Assembly (NCBI RefSeq): GCF_014207445.1
Contig: NZ_JACHEM010000002.1
Coordinates: 372,001-436,000, forward strand
Direction of reading: 5' to 3'
Origin: Streptomyces candidus
Lineage (GTDB): Bacteria > Actinomycetota > Actinomycetes > Streptomycetales > Streptomycetaceae
Length of the DNA stretch: 64,000 nucleotides
Part shown: piece by piece, positions 52,825-60,204 of the stretch
How the letters are laid out: each line of letters begins with the position of its first letter
Numbering within the stretch: the first letter of the stretch is position 1
Made by a program: the position numbers and the translations under genes
The notes under the pieces: model-generated
Told to the model about the DNA's origin: nothing
The model's database searches: none
The model's input: only the letters and a program-made list of their open reading frames with translations

Positions 52825-53778
52825 CTACGGTGCTGTCCGCTCGCTGCGCCGCCCCCGTACGACGAACACCAGACCCGTCGCGGCGAGCACCAGACCGGCC
52901 GCCCCGCCGCCCATCGGCAGCGTCTCGCCGACCAGCCGCAGCTTGTCGCTGTCCGCCCCGGCCTGCCTCACCTGCGCACGCTGCGTGGCCTCGGTGAACT
53001 CCATCCGCTCGCTGTCCAGCAGCACCATGGAGTCCTTCTTCGATCCGGGCGCGCGGACGGTCTTGCGCGGGCCTATCGCGGCGTTCACGATGCGCCCGGA
53101 CCGCTTGTCGACGACCAGCTCGATGCCGTGGTTGGCGTACCACTCCTCGGCGAGGACCTGCCCCCGCTTCGGCAGTCCGACCATGCGCCCGGGCACCATC
53201 CGGGTGCCCGTCCTGGTCGGCGGCACGCTGCCGGTGAAGCGGTAGCCCTCGTAGCCGTGGATCTTCTTCGTGCCGTCGAAGCGGAGGACGACGGTGGAAC
53301 CGAGTGTGCCGTCCCACCAGCGGTACGAACGCTTCTCCACGTCGAAGGGGAACTTCAGGTACGCCTCGCCGTCAAAGACCGGCTGCTCCTTGCAGCAGTG
53401 CACCGGCTCGTTGGTGCGGCGGTCGGTGACCCAGCGCTCCAGCGTCCACTGCAGGGAGTCCGTGGTGTCGGCGGCCGGCAGCGTGCCCTCGTGGTCCACC
53501 GAGGTCGACACGTCCCAGACGGCCCGGCCGCTCTTCAGGCTGTCGGCCACGTCACCGCGCACCTGGCGCGTGATGGTGAGCGGTGCGCCCGTGACGGTCT
53601 TGAGGTCCTTGGTGTCGAAGTAGCTGCCGGTGCCCTCGAACACGGTCGTGGTGTCGATGTCGATCGGGTTGCTCTTTGCCCGTGGGCTTACGTACCAGGT
53701 CAGCAGGGGTGCCAGCACGAGCAGGAACACGCCGGTGCCCAGCAGGACGAGCGACAGAGGAGAAGCGGTGCGACGCAT
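52825..53778 (-). CDS. DUF3068 (PorA-like) membrane-anchored protein
   Basis: This 317-residue protein has one transmembrane helix at each end (SLVLLGTGVFLLVLAPLLTWY near residues 9-30, and AAGLVLAATGLVFVVRG near 290-307) and an extracytoplasmic domain of about 260 residues rich in beta strands. This is the DUF3068 family, whose members are annotated PorA-like although true porin activity is doubtful outside corynebacteria. It has a strong own promoter. It lies 188 bp upstream of the glycosyltransferase gene and probably leads the envelope operon. Confidence 0.85.
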   Translation of the reverse strand: MRRTASPLSLVLLGTGVFLLVLAPLLTWYVSPRAKSNPIDIDTTTVFEGTGSYFDTKDLKTVTGAPLTITRQVRGDVADSLKSGRAVWDVSTSVDHEGTLPAADTTDSLQWTLERWVTDRRTNEPVHCCKEQPVFDGEAYLKFPFDVEKRSYRWWDGTLGSTVVLRFDGTKKIHGYEGYRFTGSVPPTRTGTRMVPGRMVGLPKRGQVLAEEWYANHGIELVVDKRSGRIVNAAIGPRKTVRAPGSKKDSMVLLDSERMEFTEATQRAQVRQAGADSDKLRLVGETLPMGGGAAGLVLAATGLVFVVRGRRSERTAP

Positions 53779-53852
53779 ACGGGTGCTCCAGGAGGGCCGG
53801 GAGGGAGGGAAACGCGGAGTGGGTTTTCGTACACAGTGCGTATGGGCCGGGA

Positions 53853-53896
53853 ACCGTAAGCGTGCTCTTGACGACTGTCAATCAGGTGATGACACT
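53853..53896. promoter_or_regulatory. Overlapping divergent promoters
   Basis: On the minus strand TTGACA (53881-53876), 17 bases, TACGGT (53858-53853) drive the DUF3068 operon. On the plus strand TTGACG (53868-53873), 17 bases, GACACT (53891-53896) may drive the small peptide and PucR genes. A TGTCA-N9-TGACA inverted repeat (53876-53894) overlaps both. Confidence 0.65.
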
Positions 53897-53950
53897 GTGG
53901 GCTAGCTGTCAGGCCGCCGGTGGGGACCAGCGTCAGAGAGGCCACCCGCC

Positions 53951-54103
53951 ATGCCCAGACTCGTGTCAGCCCTACTGACTTCCCTCGTTGCCGCCGCGCT
54001 GGCGGTGGGGGCGGCGTTCGGCATCGTGGCACTGCTCAACGCCACCCCGGAACAGCCCAACGTGCCCCTGATCAGTTACGAGACGGGGACCCCGCGCAGA
54101 TGA
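53951..54103 (+). CDS. DUF2613-like 50-residue membrane peptide
   Basis: This very short gene encodes MPRLVSALLTSLVAAALAVG, then AAFGIVALLN, then a 20-residue polar tail ending ISYETGTPRR: one transmembrane helix with a short exposed end. It resembles the small DUF2613 proteins of actinobacteria (function unknown). The stop codon overlaps the start of the PucR-type gene as ATGA, and it sits directly across a shared promoter region from DUF3068. Coding bias is good despite the size. Confidence 0.65.
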   Translation: MPRLVSALLTSLVAAALAVGAAFGIVALLNATPEQPNVPLISYETGTPRR

Positions 54104-55380
54104 CCGGAGTGGACACCGTTCCCGACCCGCCGCAGGTCCGCGAACCGCCCGAGACGTCCGCCTGGGCGGACGTACCCCGGCTCCAGGTAAGGCAGTTCGC
54201 CGACCTGGCGCTGGCCGAGGTGCCCGCGCTGGCCCGGCAGATCCTGGACGAGATCTGCCGCGAACACCCCCGGATGCCGCTGATCGTCGACGAACAGGGC
54301 GACCTCATGGCGCTCGTCGGCATCCGCCGGGCGCTGGAGGACTTCGTGCAGCACCTGGTGCGCCAGGACGGTCGCCGGCCCCACTTCCACCTGGAGGTCT
54401 TCCAGGAGTTCGGCCGGGGCGAGGGGCTGCACGGGCGGTCCCTGGACTCGCTCCAGGCGGTCTACCGGCTGGGCGTACGTCTGGCCTGGCGGCGGCTCGC
54501 GGAGATCGGCCAGCAGGTGAGCATCCCGCCGCCGGCCATGTACGAACTGGCCGAAGCGGGCTTCGCGTTTCTCGACGGGCTCGTGGACGAGTCGGTACGG
54601 GGCTATGCGGAGGCCGCGGCCCGGCAGGCCGGTGAACGTCTGCGACTGCAAAGAAAGCTGGCCCAGGCGATTCTGCGCGAGCGGGTCGCGGGTGCGGGAA
54701 GCGACCCGGCGGACCATCTCGCCGAGTTCGCCGCCCACGCGGCCCGGATCGGGTGGGCGCTGCCGGAGTGGGTCGGGGTGGGCGTACTGCTGAGGCCCTC
54801 CCGGGACAGCGTCGCCCCCGCGGTCGGGGACGACGTCCTGCTCGACATGGAGAGTGAACAGCCCCTGATGGTGGTGCCCGATCCGCTGCGGCCCGGCCGG
54901 CCCGAACAGCTGCGGCGGGCGACGACCGGATGGACCGGGGCGATGGGCCCCGCCGTCCCGCTCGCCGAGGCGGCCAAGTCGCTGCGATGGGCGACGGCCG
55001 CGGTCGGGCTCATGGAACGCGGACTGCTGCCCTCGGACGGGCTGCTGCACTGCACCGAGCACACCGAGGCGCTGGTGCTGCTGCCCCCGGAGGAATTGAT
55101 CGGGGACCTGACGGCGAGGTGCCTGGCACCGCTGGCCGGCTGCGGGCGGACCCAGGGGAGACGACTGGCGGAGACCCTGCTCGCGTGGCTGGAGACGCGC
55201 GGCGGAGCGCCGGAGGTGGCTGCCCGGCTGGGAGTGCACCCGCAAACCGTGCGATACCGGATGCGGCAGATCCGGGAGCTGTGGGGCGAAGAGGTCGACG
55301 ACCCGGACCGTCGCTTCGAACTGGAACTGGTCCTGCGGGCCCAGCGCCTACGCGGCGAACTGGCCGAACCGATCCGCTAG
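54100..55380 (+). CDS. PucR-family transcriptional regulator
   Basis: This 426-residue regulator ends in the PucR C-terminal helix-turn-helix (LETRGGAPEVAARLGVHPQTVRYRMRQI, about residues 368-395, quoted here by its ends LETRGG and VRYRMRQI). A long N-terminal helical domain (about 25-190) resembles the RsbR/CdaR-type N-terminal region of Streptomyces PucR proteins. The middle (about 215-330) is a GGDEF-like degenerate domain. Family members respond to metabolites, purines among them. Since it is coupled to a membrane peptide and divergent from the glycan operon, it may instead act there. Confidence 0.85.
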   Translation: MTGVDTVPDPPQVREPPETSAWADVPRLQVRQFADLALAEVPALARQILDEICREHPRMPLIVDEQGDLMALVGIRRALEDFVQHLVRQDGRRPHFHLEVFQEFGRGEGLHGRSLDSLQAVYRLGVRLAWRRLAEIGQQVSIPPPAMYELAEAGFAFLDGLVDESVRGYAEAAARQAGERLRLQRKLAQAILRERVAGAGSDPADHLAEFAAHAARIGWALPEWVGVGVLLRPSRDSVAPAVGDDVLLDMESEQPLMVVPDPLRPGRPEQLRRATTGWTGAMGPAVPLAEAAKSLRWATAAVGLMERGLLPSDGLLHCTEHTEALVLLPPEELIGDLTARCLAPLAGCGRTQGRRLAETLLAWLETRGGAPEVAARLGVHPQTVRYRMRQIRELWGEEVDDPDRRFELELVLRAQRLRGELAEPIR

Positions 55381-55600
55381 CCCCAGCACCGGCCCGCCGC
55401 CCCCCGTAGCCCCCCGGGCGGCGGGTCCGCACGCCCTCGCCCCCCGTAGCCCCCTTGGGCGGCGCCCGTAGTCCCCTTGGGTGGCGGGAACGCCCCCACC
55501 CCCGGTAGCCCCCTTGGGCGGCGGGGCCGCCCCCCGGGGGGCGGAACGGGCGGGCAAGGGGGCGGCCCCCGCCGGAGGTGCACCCCCCCGCCGTACGCCC
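55381..55600 (-). repeat. Dispersed GC-rich repeat, copy B
   Basis: The repeat lies between convergent PucR-type and malate synthase genes. Four short GTAGYCCCYYKGGYGGCG units start near 55406, 55446, 55468 and 55503. The long core follows (55506-55583), inverted relative to copy A. No gene is visible in 55381-55726. Confidence 0.8.
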
Positions 55601-55726
55601 CGCGACCACGGCGTACACACACGTCCCCCGGACGGCGCACCCCGCAGGCGCCGGCGCGACGACCGCTTCGTACGGGCCCCCGGGGCGGCCCCGCAACAAC
55701 CCGTACGCCCCCCGGCAGCTCGCCCG

Positions 55727-57352
55727 CTACCCCACCAACCGCTCATACGCCGGCAGCGTCAAGAAGTCCGCGTAGTCCGAGTCCAGCGACACCGTCAGCA
55801 GCAGGTCGTGCGCCTCCTGCCACTTCCCGCTCGCAAACGCCTCCTCGCCCAACTCGGAGCGGATCGCCGCGAGTTCCTCGCCCGCGATCTTCCGGGCCAG
55901 TTCCGCCGTCGCCTTCTCGCCGTCCTCGAAGACGACGCCCGCGTTGATCCACTGCCAGATCTGGGAGCGGGAGATCTCGGCGGTGGCCGCGTCCTCCATC
56001 AGGTTGAAGATGGCGACCGCACCCAGCCCCCGCAGCCACGCCTCGATGTACCGGATGCCGACCTGGACGGCGGAGACCAGACCCCCGTACGTCGGCTTCG
56101 CGTCGAGCGAGTCGATGGCGATGAGGTCACCGGCGGCGACGGACACGTCCTCGCGCAGCCGCTCCTTCTGGTTGGGCTTCTCGCCGAGGACCGCGTCGAA
56201 GGAGGTCATGGCGATCGGGACCAGGTCCGGGTGGGCGACCCACGAGCCGTCGAAGCCGTCGGCGGCCTCGCGGTCCTTGTCCGCCTTGACCTTCTCGAAG
56301 GCCACCTTGTTGACCTCGGCGTCGCGCCGCGAGGGGATGAACGCGGCCATGCCGCCGATCGCGTGCGCGCCGCGCTTGTGGCAGGTGCGGACGAGGAGTT
56401 CGGTGTACGCCCGCATGAAGGGCGCCGTCATCGTCACCGCGTTGCGGTCCGGCAGGACGAACTTCGCGCCGCCGTCGCGGAAGTTCTTCACGATCGAGAA
56501 GAGGTAGTCCCACCGCCCGGCGTTCAGGCCCGCCGCGTGGTCACGGAGTTCGTAGAGGATCTCCTCCATCTCGTACGCCGCCGTGATCGTCTCGATCAGG
56601 ACGGTGGCGCGGACGGTGCCCTGCGGGATGCCGACGTAGTCCTGGGCGAAGACGAAGATCTCGTTCCAGAGACGGGCTTCGAGGTGGGACTCGGTCTTCG
56701 GCAGGTAGAAGTACGGTCCCTTGCCGAGCTCGATGAGCCGCTTGGCGTTGTGGAAGAAGTAGAGGCCGAAGTCGACCAGCGCGCCGGGAACGCAGCCGCC
56801 GTCGGCGTCACGGAGGTGGCGCTCCTCCAGGTGCCAGCCGCGCGGCCGCATGACGACCGTCGCCAGCTCGGAGTCGTCCTTCAGTGCGTAGGACTTGCCG
56901 GACTTCGGGTCCGTGAAGTCGATGTTGCGGGTGTAGGCGTCGATCAGGTTGCGCTGGCCGAGGATCACGTTCTCCCAGGTGGGGGCGGACGCGTCCTCGA
57001 AGTCGGCGAGCCAGACCTTCGCGCCCGAGTTCAGGGCGTTGATGGTCATCTTCCGGTCGGTCGGACCGGTGATCTCCACGCGGCGGTCGTTCAGCGCGGC
57101 CGGGGCCGGGGCGACCTTCCAGGAGTCGTCCGCGCGGATCGCGGCCGTCTCGGGCAGGAAGTCCAGCGAGGAGGTACGGGCGATCTCGGCGCGGCGCTCA
57201 CCGCGTCGGGCCAGCAGTTCGTTGCGGCGGGGGGTGAACCGCCGGTGCAGCTCGGCCACGAACGCGAGGGCCGCGTCGGTCAGAACCTCGTCCTGCCGGG
57301 GCAGGGGCTCGGCGTCGACGATGGCCAGCGGGGACGGCGCTGGTGCGGACAT
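55727..57352 (-). CDS. aceB: Malate synthase A
   Basis: This 541-residue enzyme condenses glyoxylate and acetyl-CoA to malate. The length and sequence are those of the A isoform: [47 protein letters not shown] (catalytic/Mg region) and [15 protein letters not shown] near the C-terminus. No isocitrate lyase gene is adjacent, and the promoter carries the tandem operator seen at gcl and hyi. It is therefore most likely the allantoin/glyoxylate-linked copy rather than the glyoxylate-shunt one. Confidence 0.96.
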   Translation of the reverse strand: MSAPAPSPLAIVDAEPLPRQDEVLTDAALAFVAELHRRFTPRRNELLARRGERRAEIARTSSLDFLPETAAIRADDSWKVAPAPAALNDRRVEITGPTDRKMTINALNSGAKVWLADFEDASAPTWENVILGQRNLIDAYTRNIDFTDPKSGKSYALKDDSELATVVMRPRGWHLEERHLRDADGGCVPGALVDFGLYFFHNAKRLIELGKGPYFYLPKTESHLEARLWNEIFVFAQDYVGIPQGTVRATVLIETITAAYEMEEILYELRDHAAGLNAGRWDYLFSIVKNFRDGGAKFVLPDRNAVTMTAPFMRAYTELLVRTCHKRGAHAIGGMAAFIPSRRDAEVNKVAFEKVKADKDREAADGFDGSWVAHPDLVPIAMTSFDAVLGEKPNQKERLREDVSVAAGDLIAIDSLDAKPTYGGLVSAVQVGIRYIEAWLRGLGAVAIFNLMEDAATAEISRSQIWQWINAGVVFEDGEKATAELARKIAGEELAAIRSELGEEAFASGKWQEAHDLLLTVSLDSDYADFLTLPAYERLVG

Positions 57353-57478
57353 GAGCGGTCACTCCTTCGCGGGGCGGTGCCTTCGCGGCCGCCGGGCGGA
57401 CGACACACGGCACGGAGTGCCGAGGGGGCCGAGGTACGGGCGCGGGCGCCGTTCAGTGTGGTTCGTACGATCAAGCGC

Positions 57479-57531
57479 TTCTGATCAGTGGATATTAGTT
57501 TCCTCATGGTGGAAGTTCAATGGTTTGTTGA
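57479..57531 (-). promoter_or_regulatory. Malate synthase promoter with both operator types
   Basis: On the minus strand TTGAAC (57520-57515), 17 bases, TAATAT (57497-57492). TTCC-N7-GGAA (57514-57500) fills the spacer, and a weaker ATCC-N7-AGAA (57493-57479) lies 21 bp further. Just upstream and overlapping the -35, a near copy (13 of 15) of the catalase/uraD palindrome occupies 57531-57517. Confidence 0.7.
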
Positions 57532-57585
57532 TGTCGAGATTCTTCGGGGCGACAGAAAGTGTCCCTGAGTGCCGCGCCGATCACG

Positions 57586-58266
57586 TCAGGTGGCCGCACG
57601 TGCTGCCGGCCCGCCCGCTCCGTCGAGTCGCGACAGGTCCTCGGGGAGATCGATGTCGTACGCCTCCGCCACATCGCCGCACTCGACGAGCGTGAGCGCG
57701 TCGGCGTGCTCCGTCAGATAGGCGCGTGCCCCGCGGTCGCCCACCGCACTCCTCGCGACGTCCGGCCACCGGTCCGAACCGAAGAGGACCGGGTGTCCGC
57801 GCTCGCCGTCGTACGCGGCGGCCGCCAGCCCCGTGCCGCTCGCGGCCAGTACCCGTGCCACCGCCGCCGCCCCGATCCCCGGCTGGTCCACGAGTGACAC
57901 CAGCACCGCTCCGTATCGCCCGTCCCGGGGAAGCGCGGCGAGGCCCGCGCGCAGGGAGCTGCCCATTCCGTCCGCCCAGTGCGGGCTGTCCACCAGTACG
58001 CAGCCGTCCAGGTCGGCGTGGGCCCGTACCTCGTCCGAGGCCGCGCCCAGGACGACGTACACCCGCGAGCAGCCGCCCGCCCACAGCGCTCGTACCGCAT
58101 GCTCCACCAGCGGCCGGCCGCGGTGCGTGAGCAGCGCCTTCGGCCGGCCCCCGAGACGGCGCCCGGCGCCGGCCGCGAGGAGGAGCCCCGCGGTGGACGC
58201 GGCGGGCGCTGTGCTCGGCGGGCGGGCCGGGTCGGGCGGGGGCGAGGTGTTCCGGGCGCGTGGCAT
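57586..58266 (-). CDS. MobA/MocA-like nucleotidyltransferase
   Basis: This 226-residue protein has the nucleotide-binding loop LLLAAGAGRRLGGRPKAL (about residues 28-45), then VYVVLGA, SLVDQPGIG and RGHPVLFGSDRW. This is the pattern of molybdenum-cofactor cytidylyl/guanylyltransferases. It would mature the cofactor of xanthine dehydrogenase-type enzymes, complementing XdhC at the left end. I chose ATG 58266 with AGGGA upstream. It may be transcribed separately from malate synthase; 233 bp with the malate synthase promoter lie between. Confidence 0.85.
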   Translation of the reverse strand: MPRARNTSPPPDPARPPSTAPAASTAGLLLAAGAGRRLGGRPKALLTHRGRPLVEHAVRALWAGGCSRVYVVLGAASDEVRAHADLDGCVLVDSPHWADGMGSSLRAGLAALPRDGRYGAVLVSLVDQPGIGAAAVARVLAASGTGLAAAAYDGERGHPVLFGSDRWPDVARSAVGDRGARAYLTEHADALTLVECGDVAEAYDIDLPEDLSRLDGAGGPAARAAT

Positions 58267-58371
58267 GGTCCCTGGATACCTCGGATACGGCCGGTCGCAC
58301 GTGACCGAGTGCTCCGGCGCGCTGGCCCGAGGCAGGGCTTCCGTGTCACCGCGGGGCACGGCCCGCGGCTG

Positions 58372-58557
58372 TCAGTCCTGGAACGAGCCGTCACCCCGAC
58401 GTTGGTGACGCCGCAGCACATGACCGCACTGCGGGCAGTTCCGCAGGAACACCGGCTTGACGAGCCAGGACAGCGACACCGTGTAGAGCACGTTCCGCCC
58501 CGTGCGCCCCAGCAGGCTCTTCGTGCACGTACGGCAGTCACGGCAGCCGCTCGCCAT
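58372..58557 (-). CDS. Small zinc-ribbon protein
   Basis: This 61-residue protein has N-terminal CRDCRTC and a later CPQCGH, suitable for one zinc site, with a hydrophobic middle (VLYTVSLSWLVKPVFL). ATG 58557 follows GGAGGAG. Similar short proteins occur in many Streptomyces without assigned function. Confidence 0.7.
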   Translation of the reverse strand: MASGCRDCRTCTKSLLGRTGRNVLYTVSLSWLVKPVFLRNCPQCGHVLRRHQRRGDGSFQD

Positions 58558-58836
58558 GAGAACTCTCCTCCCCGTCGACACCGCACACCGTTGTGCGCGC
58601 TTCCTCTCCACCGTAGAAGCGCCGTGCCCGCAGGGGGCGCGGGAGCGGTGGGCCGTACCCGTACCGGACCAGGACCGCACCAGGGATGTGACGGGCCTGC
58701 GGTCAACCCCCGGGGCCGAATCACGGTCCGTTCGGTAGCGCACACGCGGCGAGAGCGTTAGCGTGCCCGTCGCCCCGGAACGTTCGACAGGGAGCGCACC
58801 GCGGCAGGGGCACGAAGACGTGCGAAGGGGAGAGCT

Positions 58837-59238
58837 TTGTTGCGAAGCGCTGAGGAGCGGTGCGTTCCGTGGAGCGGCGGCGAGCCGCGAGTCGCCGAGC
58901 TCCATACGGTCGTCGCACGTCTCCGCCGCGAACTGGCGGCATTACCGGCCGAGTTGCCGGACCGGGCGATAGCCGAGGACGAACTCGCCGGACTCGCCGC
59001 CATGCTCCTGGGCGGATTCCCAGAGGTGCCGCGGCTGCGCCGCTCGCTGCTGCTGATCGCGGGGGCCATCGGGTCGGTGAGCGCGCTGGCACCCGCGGTG
59101 GGGCGGGTGCGCGCCGCGGTCGACCGCTTCGACGACGACAACCGCCGCTACGACGGCCCGCCGGGTGACGGCCGAGTCCCCCGGGACCCGCGCGACGGCA
59201 GCAGCGACGGCCCGCCCACCCTGCCGGACCTCCCTTAG
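58837..59238 (+). CDS. DUF5955-like protein
   Basis: This 133-residue helical protein contains LRRELAALPAELPDRAIAEDEL and LRRSLLLIAGAIGSVSALAPAVGRVRAAVD (cited here by LRRSLLLIAGAIGSVSAL), which I recall as DUF5955 of Streptomyces. It starts with TTG 58837 or TTG 58840; GGGGAG favours the second slightly. The C-terminal 30 residues are disordered. Its TAG overlaps the TAA of the convergent neighbour by three bases. Confidence 0.7.
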   Translation: MLRSAEERCVPWSGGEPRVAELHTVVARLRRELAALPAELPDRAIAEDELAGLAAMLLGGFPEVPRLRRSLLLIAGAIGSVSALAPAVGRVRAAVDRFDDDNRRYDGPPGDGRVPRDPRDGSSDGPPTLPDLP

Positions 59239-59549
59239 GCGGCCCGCTGCCAGTCCAGCTCCGCCACCTTCTCGACCTCGCCCCCGGAGAGCAGCGCGAA
59301 CAGGCGCAGCACCTCCTCCTCGGCCACCTTGTCCAGGGAACCGGCCGCCGCCGTCTCGTCCTCGACGTTCTCCCACAGCAGCAGTCCGCCCGCGAACGCG
59401 CTCAGCGACCAGCCGCTCTCATGGGTCAGCGAGACGTCCGGGTTGTCCGTGTCGGTGGCGGCCAGTCCCTCCTGGACGAGCCTGCGGACCGTGTCGGCGT
59501 CCGGCTCGTCGACCGCGTTGCCGTGGACGTCGTACATGAAGTAGGTCAT
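59235..59549 (-). CDS. Hypothetical small acidic protein
   Basis: This 104-residue protein is not one I recognise. It starts YFMYDVHGNAVDEPDADTVRR and has SGWSLSAFAGGLLLWENVE in the middle. It is strongly acidic and looks soluble, with an alpha/beta character and even coding bias. It stands 30 bp upstream of the response regulator end on the same strand side. Confidence 0.6.
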   Translation of the reverse strand: MTYFMYDVHGNAVDEPDADTVRRLVQEGLAATDTDNPDVSLTHESGWSLSAFAGGLLLWENVEDETAAAGSLDKVAEEEVLRLFALLSGGEVEKVAELDWQRAA

Positions 59550-59565
59550 GGGGTTCTTCGGTTCC

Positions 59566-60204
59566 TTACCTTCGGATCAGCCTGCGGGCCGTCGCCGCCG
59601 CTACGGCGGACGTACGGGAGTCCACACCGAGTTTCGCGTAGATGTGCACCAGGTGTGACTTCACGGTGGCCTGGCTGAGGAACAGCGCCTTGCTGACCTG
59701 CTGGTTCGACAGGCCTTCGCCGACGAGCTGAAGCACCTCCAGCTCACGTTTGGTGAGGTTCCCGGCAGGGGTGCGCATCCGGTCCATCAGCCGGTGCGCG
59801 ACGGCCGGCGCCAGCGCGGACTGCCCTGCCGCCGCCGTGCGCACCGCAGCCGCCAGCTCCTCCGGCGGGGCGTCCTTGAGCAGGTAGCCCGCGGCCCCCG
59901 ACTCGACGGCCGCCAGGATGTCCGCGTCCGTGTCGTACGTGGTGAGAACCAGCACGTGTGGCGCGCCGGGGCGCCCCGTGATGGCGGCGGTCGCCTCCGA
60001 ACCGTGCATCCGGCCGGGGCCGAACTGGAGGTCCATCAGGACGACGTCGATACCGCCGGCCGCCGCCAGCTCCACCGCGTGCTCCGCCGTCGCCGCCTCC
60101 GCCGCGACGACGAAGCCCGGCTCGGTGTCGAGCACGGCGCGCAGTCCCGCCCGTACCACCGGGTGGTCGTCGGCGAGCAGCAGCCGGATGGGGGCACTCG
60201 TCAC
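59566..60204 (-). CDS. NarL/FixJ-type response regulator
   Basis: This 212-residue regulator has a receiver (LLLADDHPVVRAGL, phosphoacceptor Asp in VVLMDLQFGPG, Lys in LLKDAP) and a LuxR-type helix-turn-helix (LTKRELEVLQLVGEGLSNQQ, about residues 148-167). GTG 60204 overlaps the sensor kinase stop (GTGA). It should control the divergent ABC transporter, as in many actinobacterial systems. Confidence 0.93.
   Translation of the reverse strand: MTSAPIRLLLADDHPVVRAGLRAVLDTEPGFVVAAEAATAEHAVELAAAGGIDVVLMDLQFGPGRMHGSEATAAITGRPGAPHVLVLTTYDTDADILAAVESGAAGYLLKDAPPEELAAAVRTAAAGQSALAPAVAHRLMDRMRTPAGNLTKRELEVLQLVGEGLSNQQVSKALFLSQATVKSHLVHIYAKLGVDSRTSAVAAATARRLIRR

Noticed and set aside
55477..57484. A 667-codon plus-strand frame over the malate synthase gene
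   Set aside because: It is antisense to a clearly conserved enzyme and starts inside the intergenic repeat.
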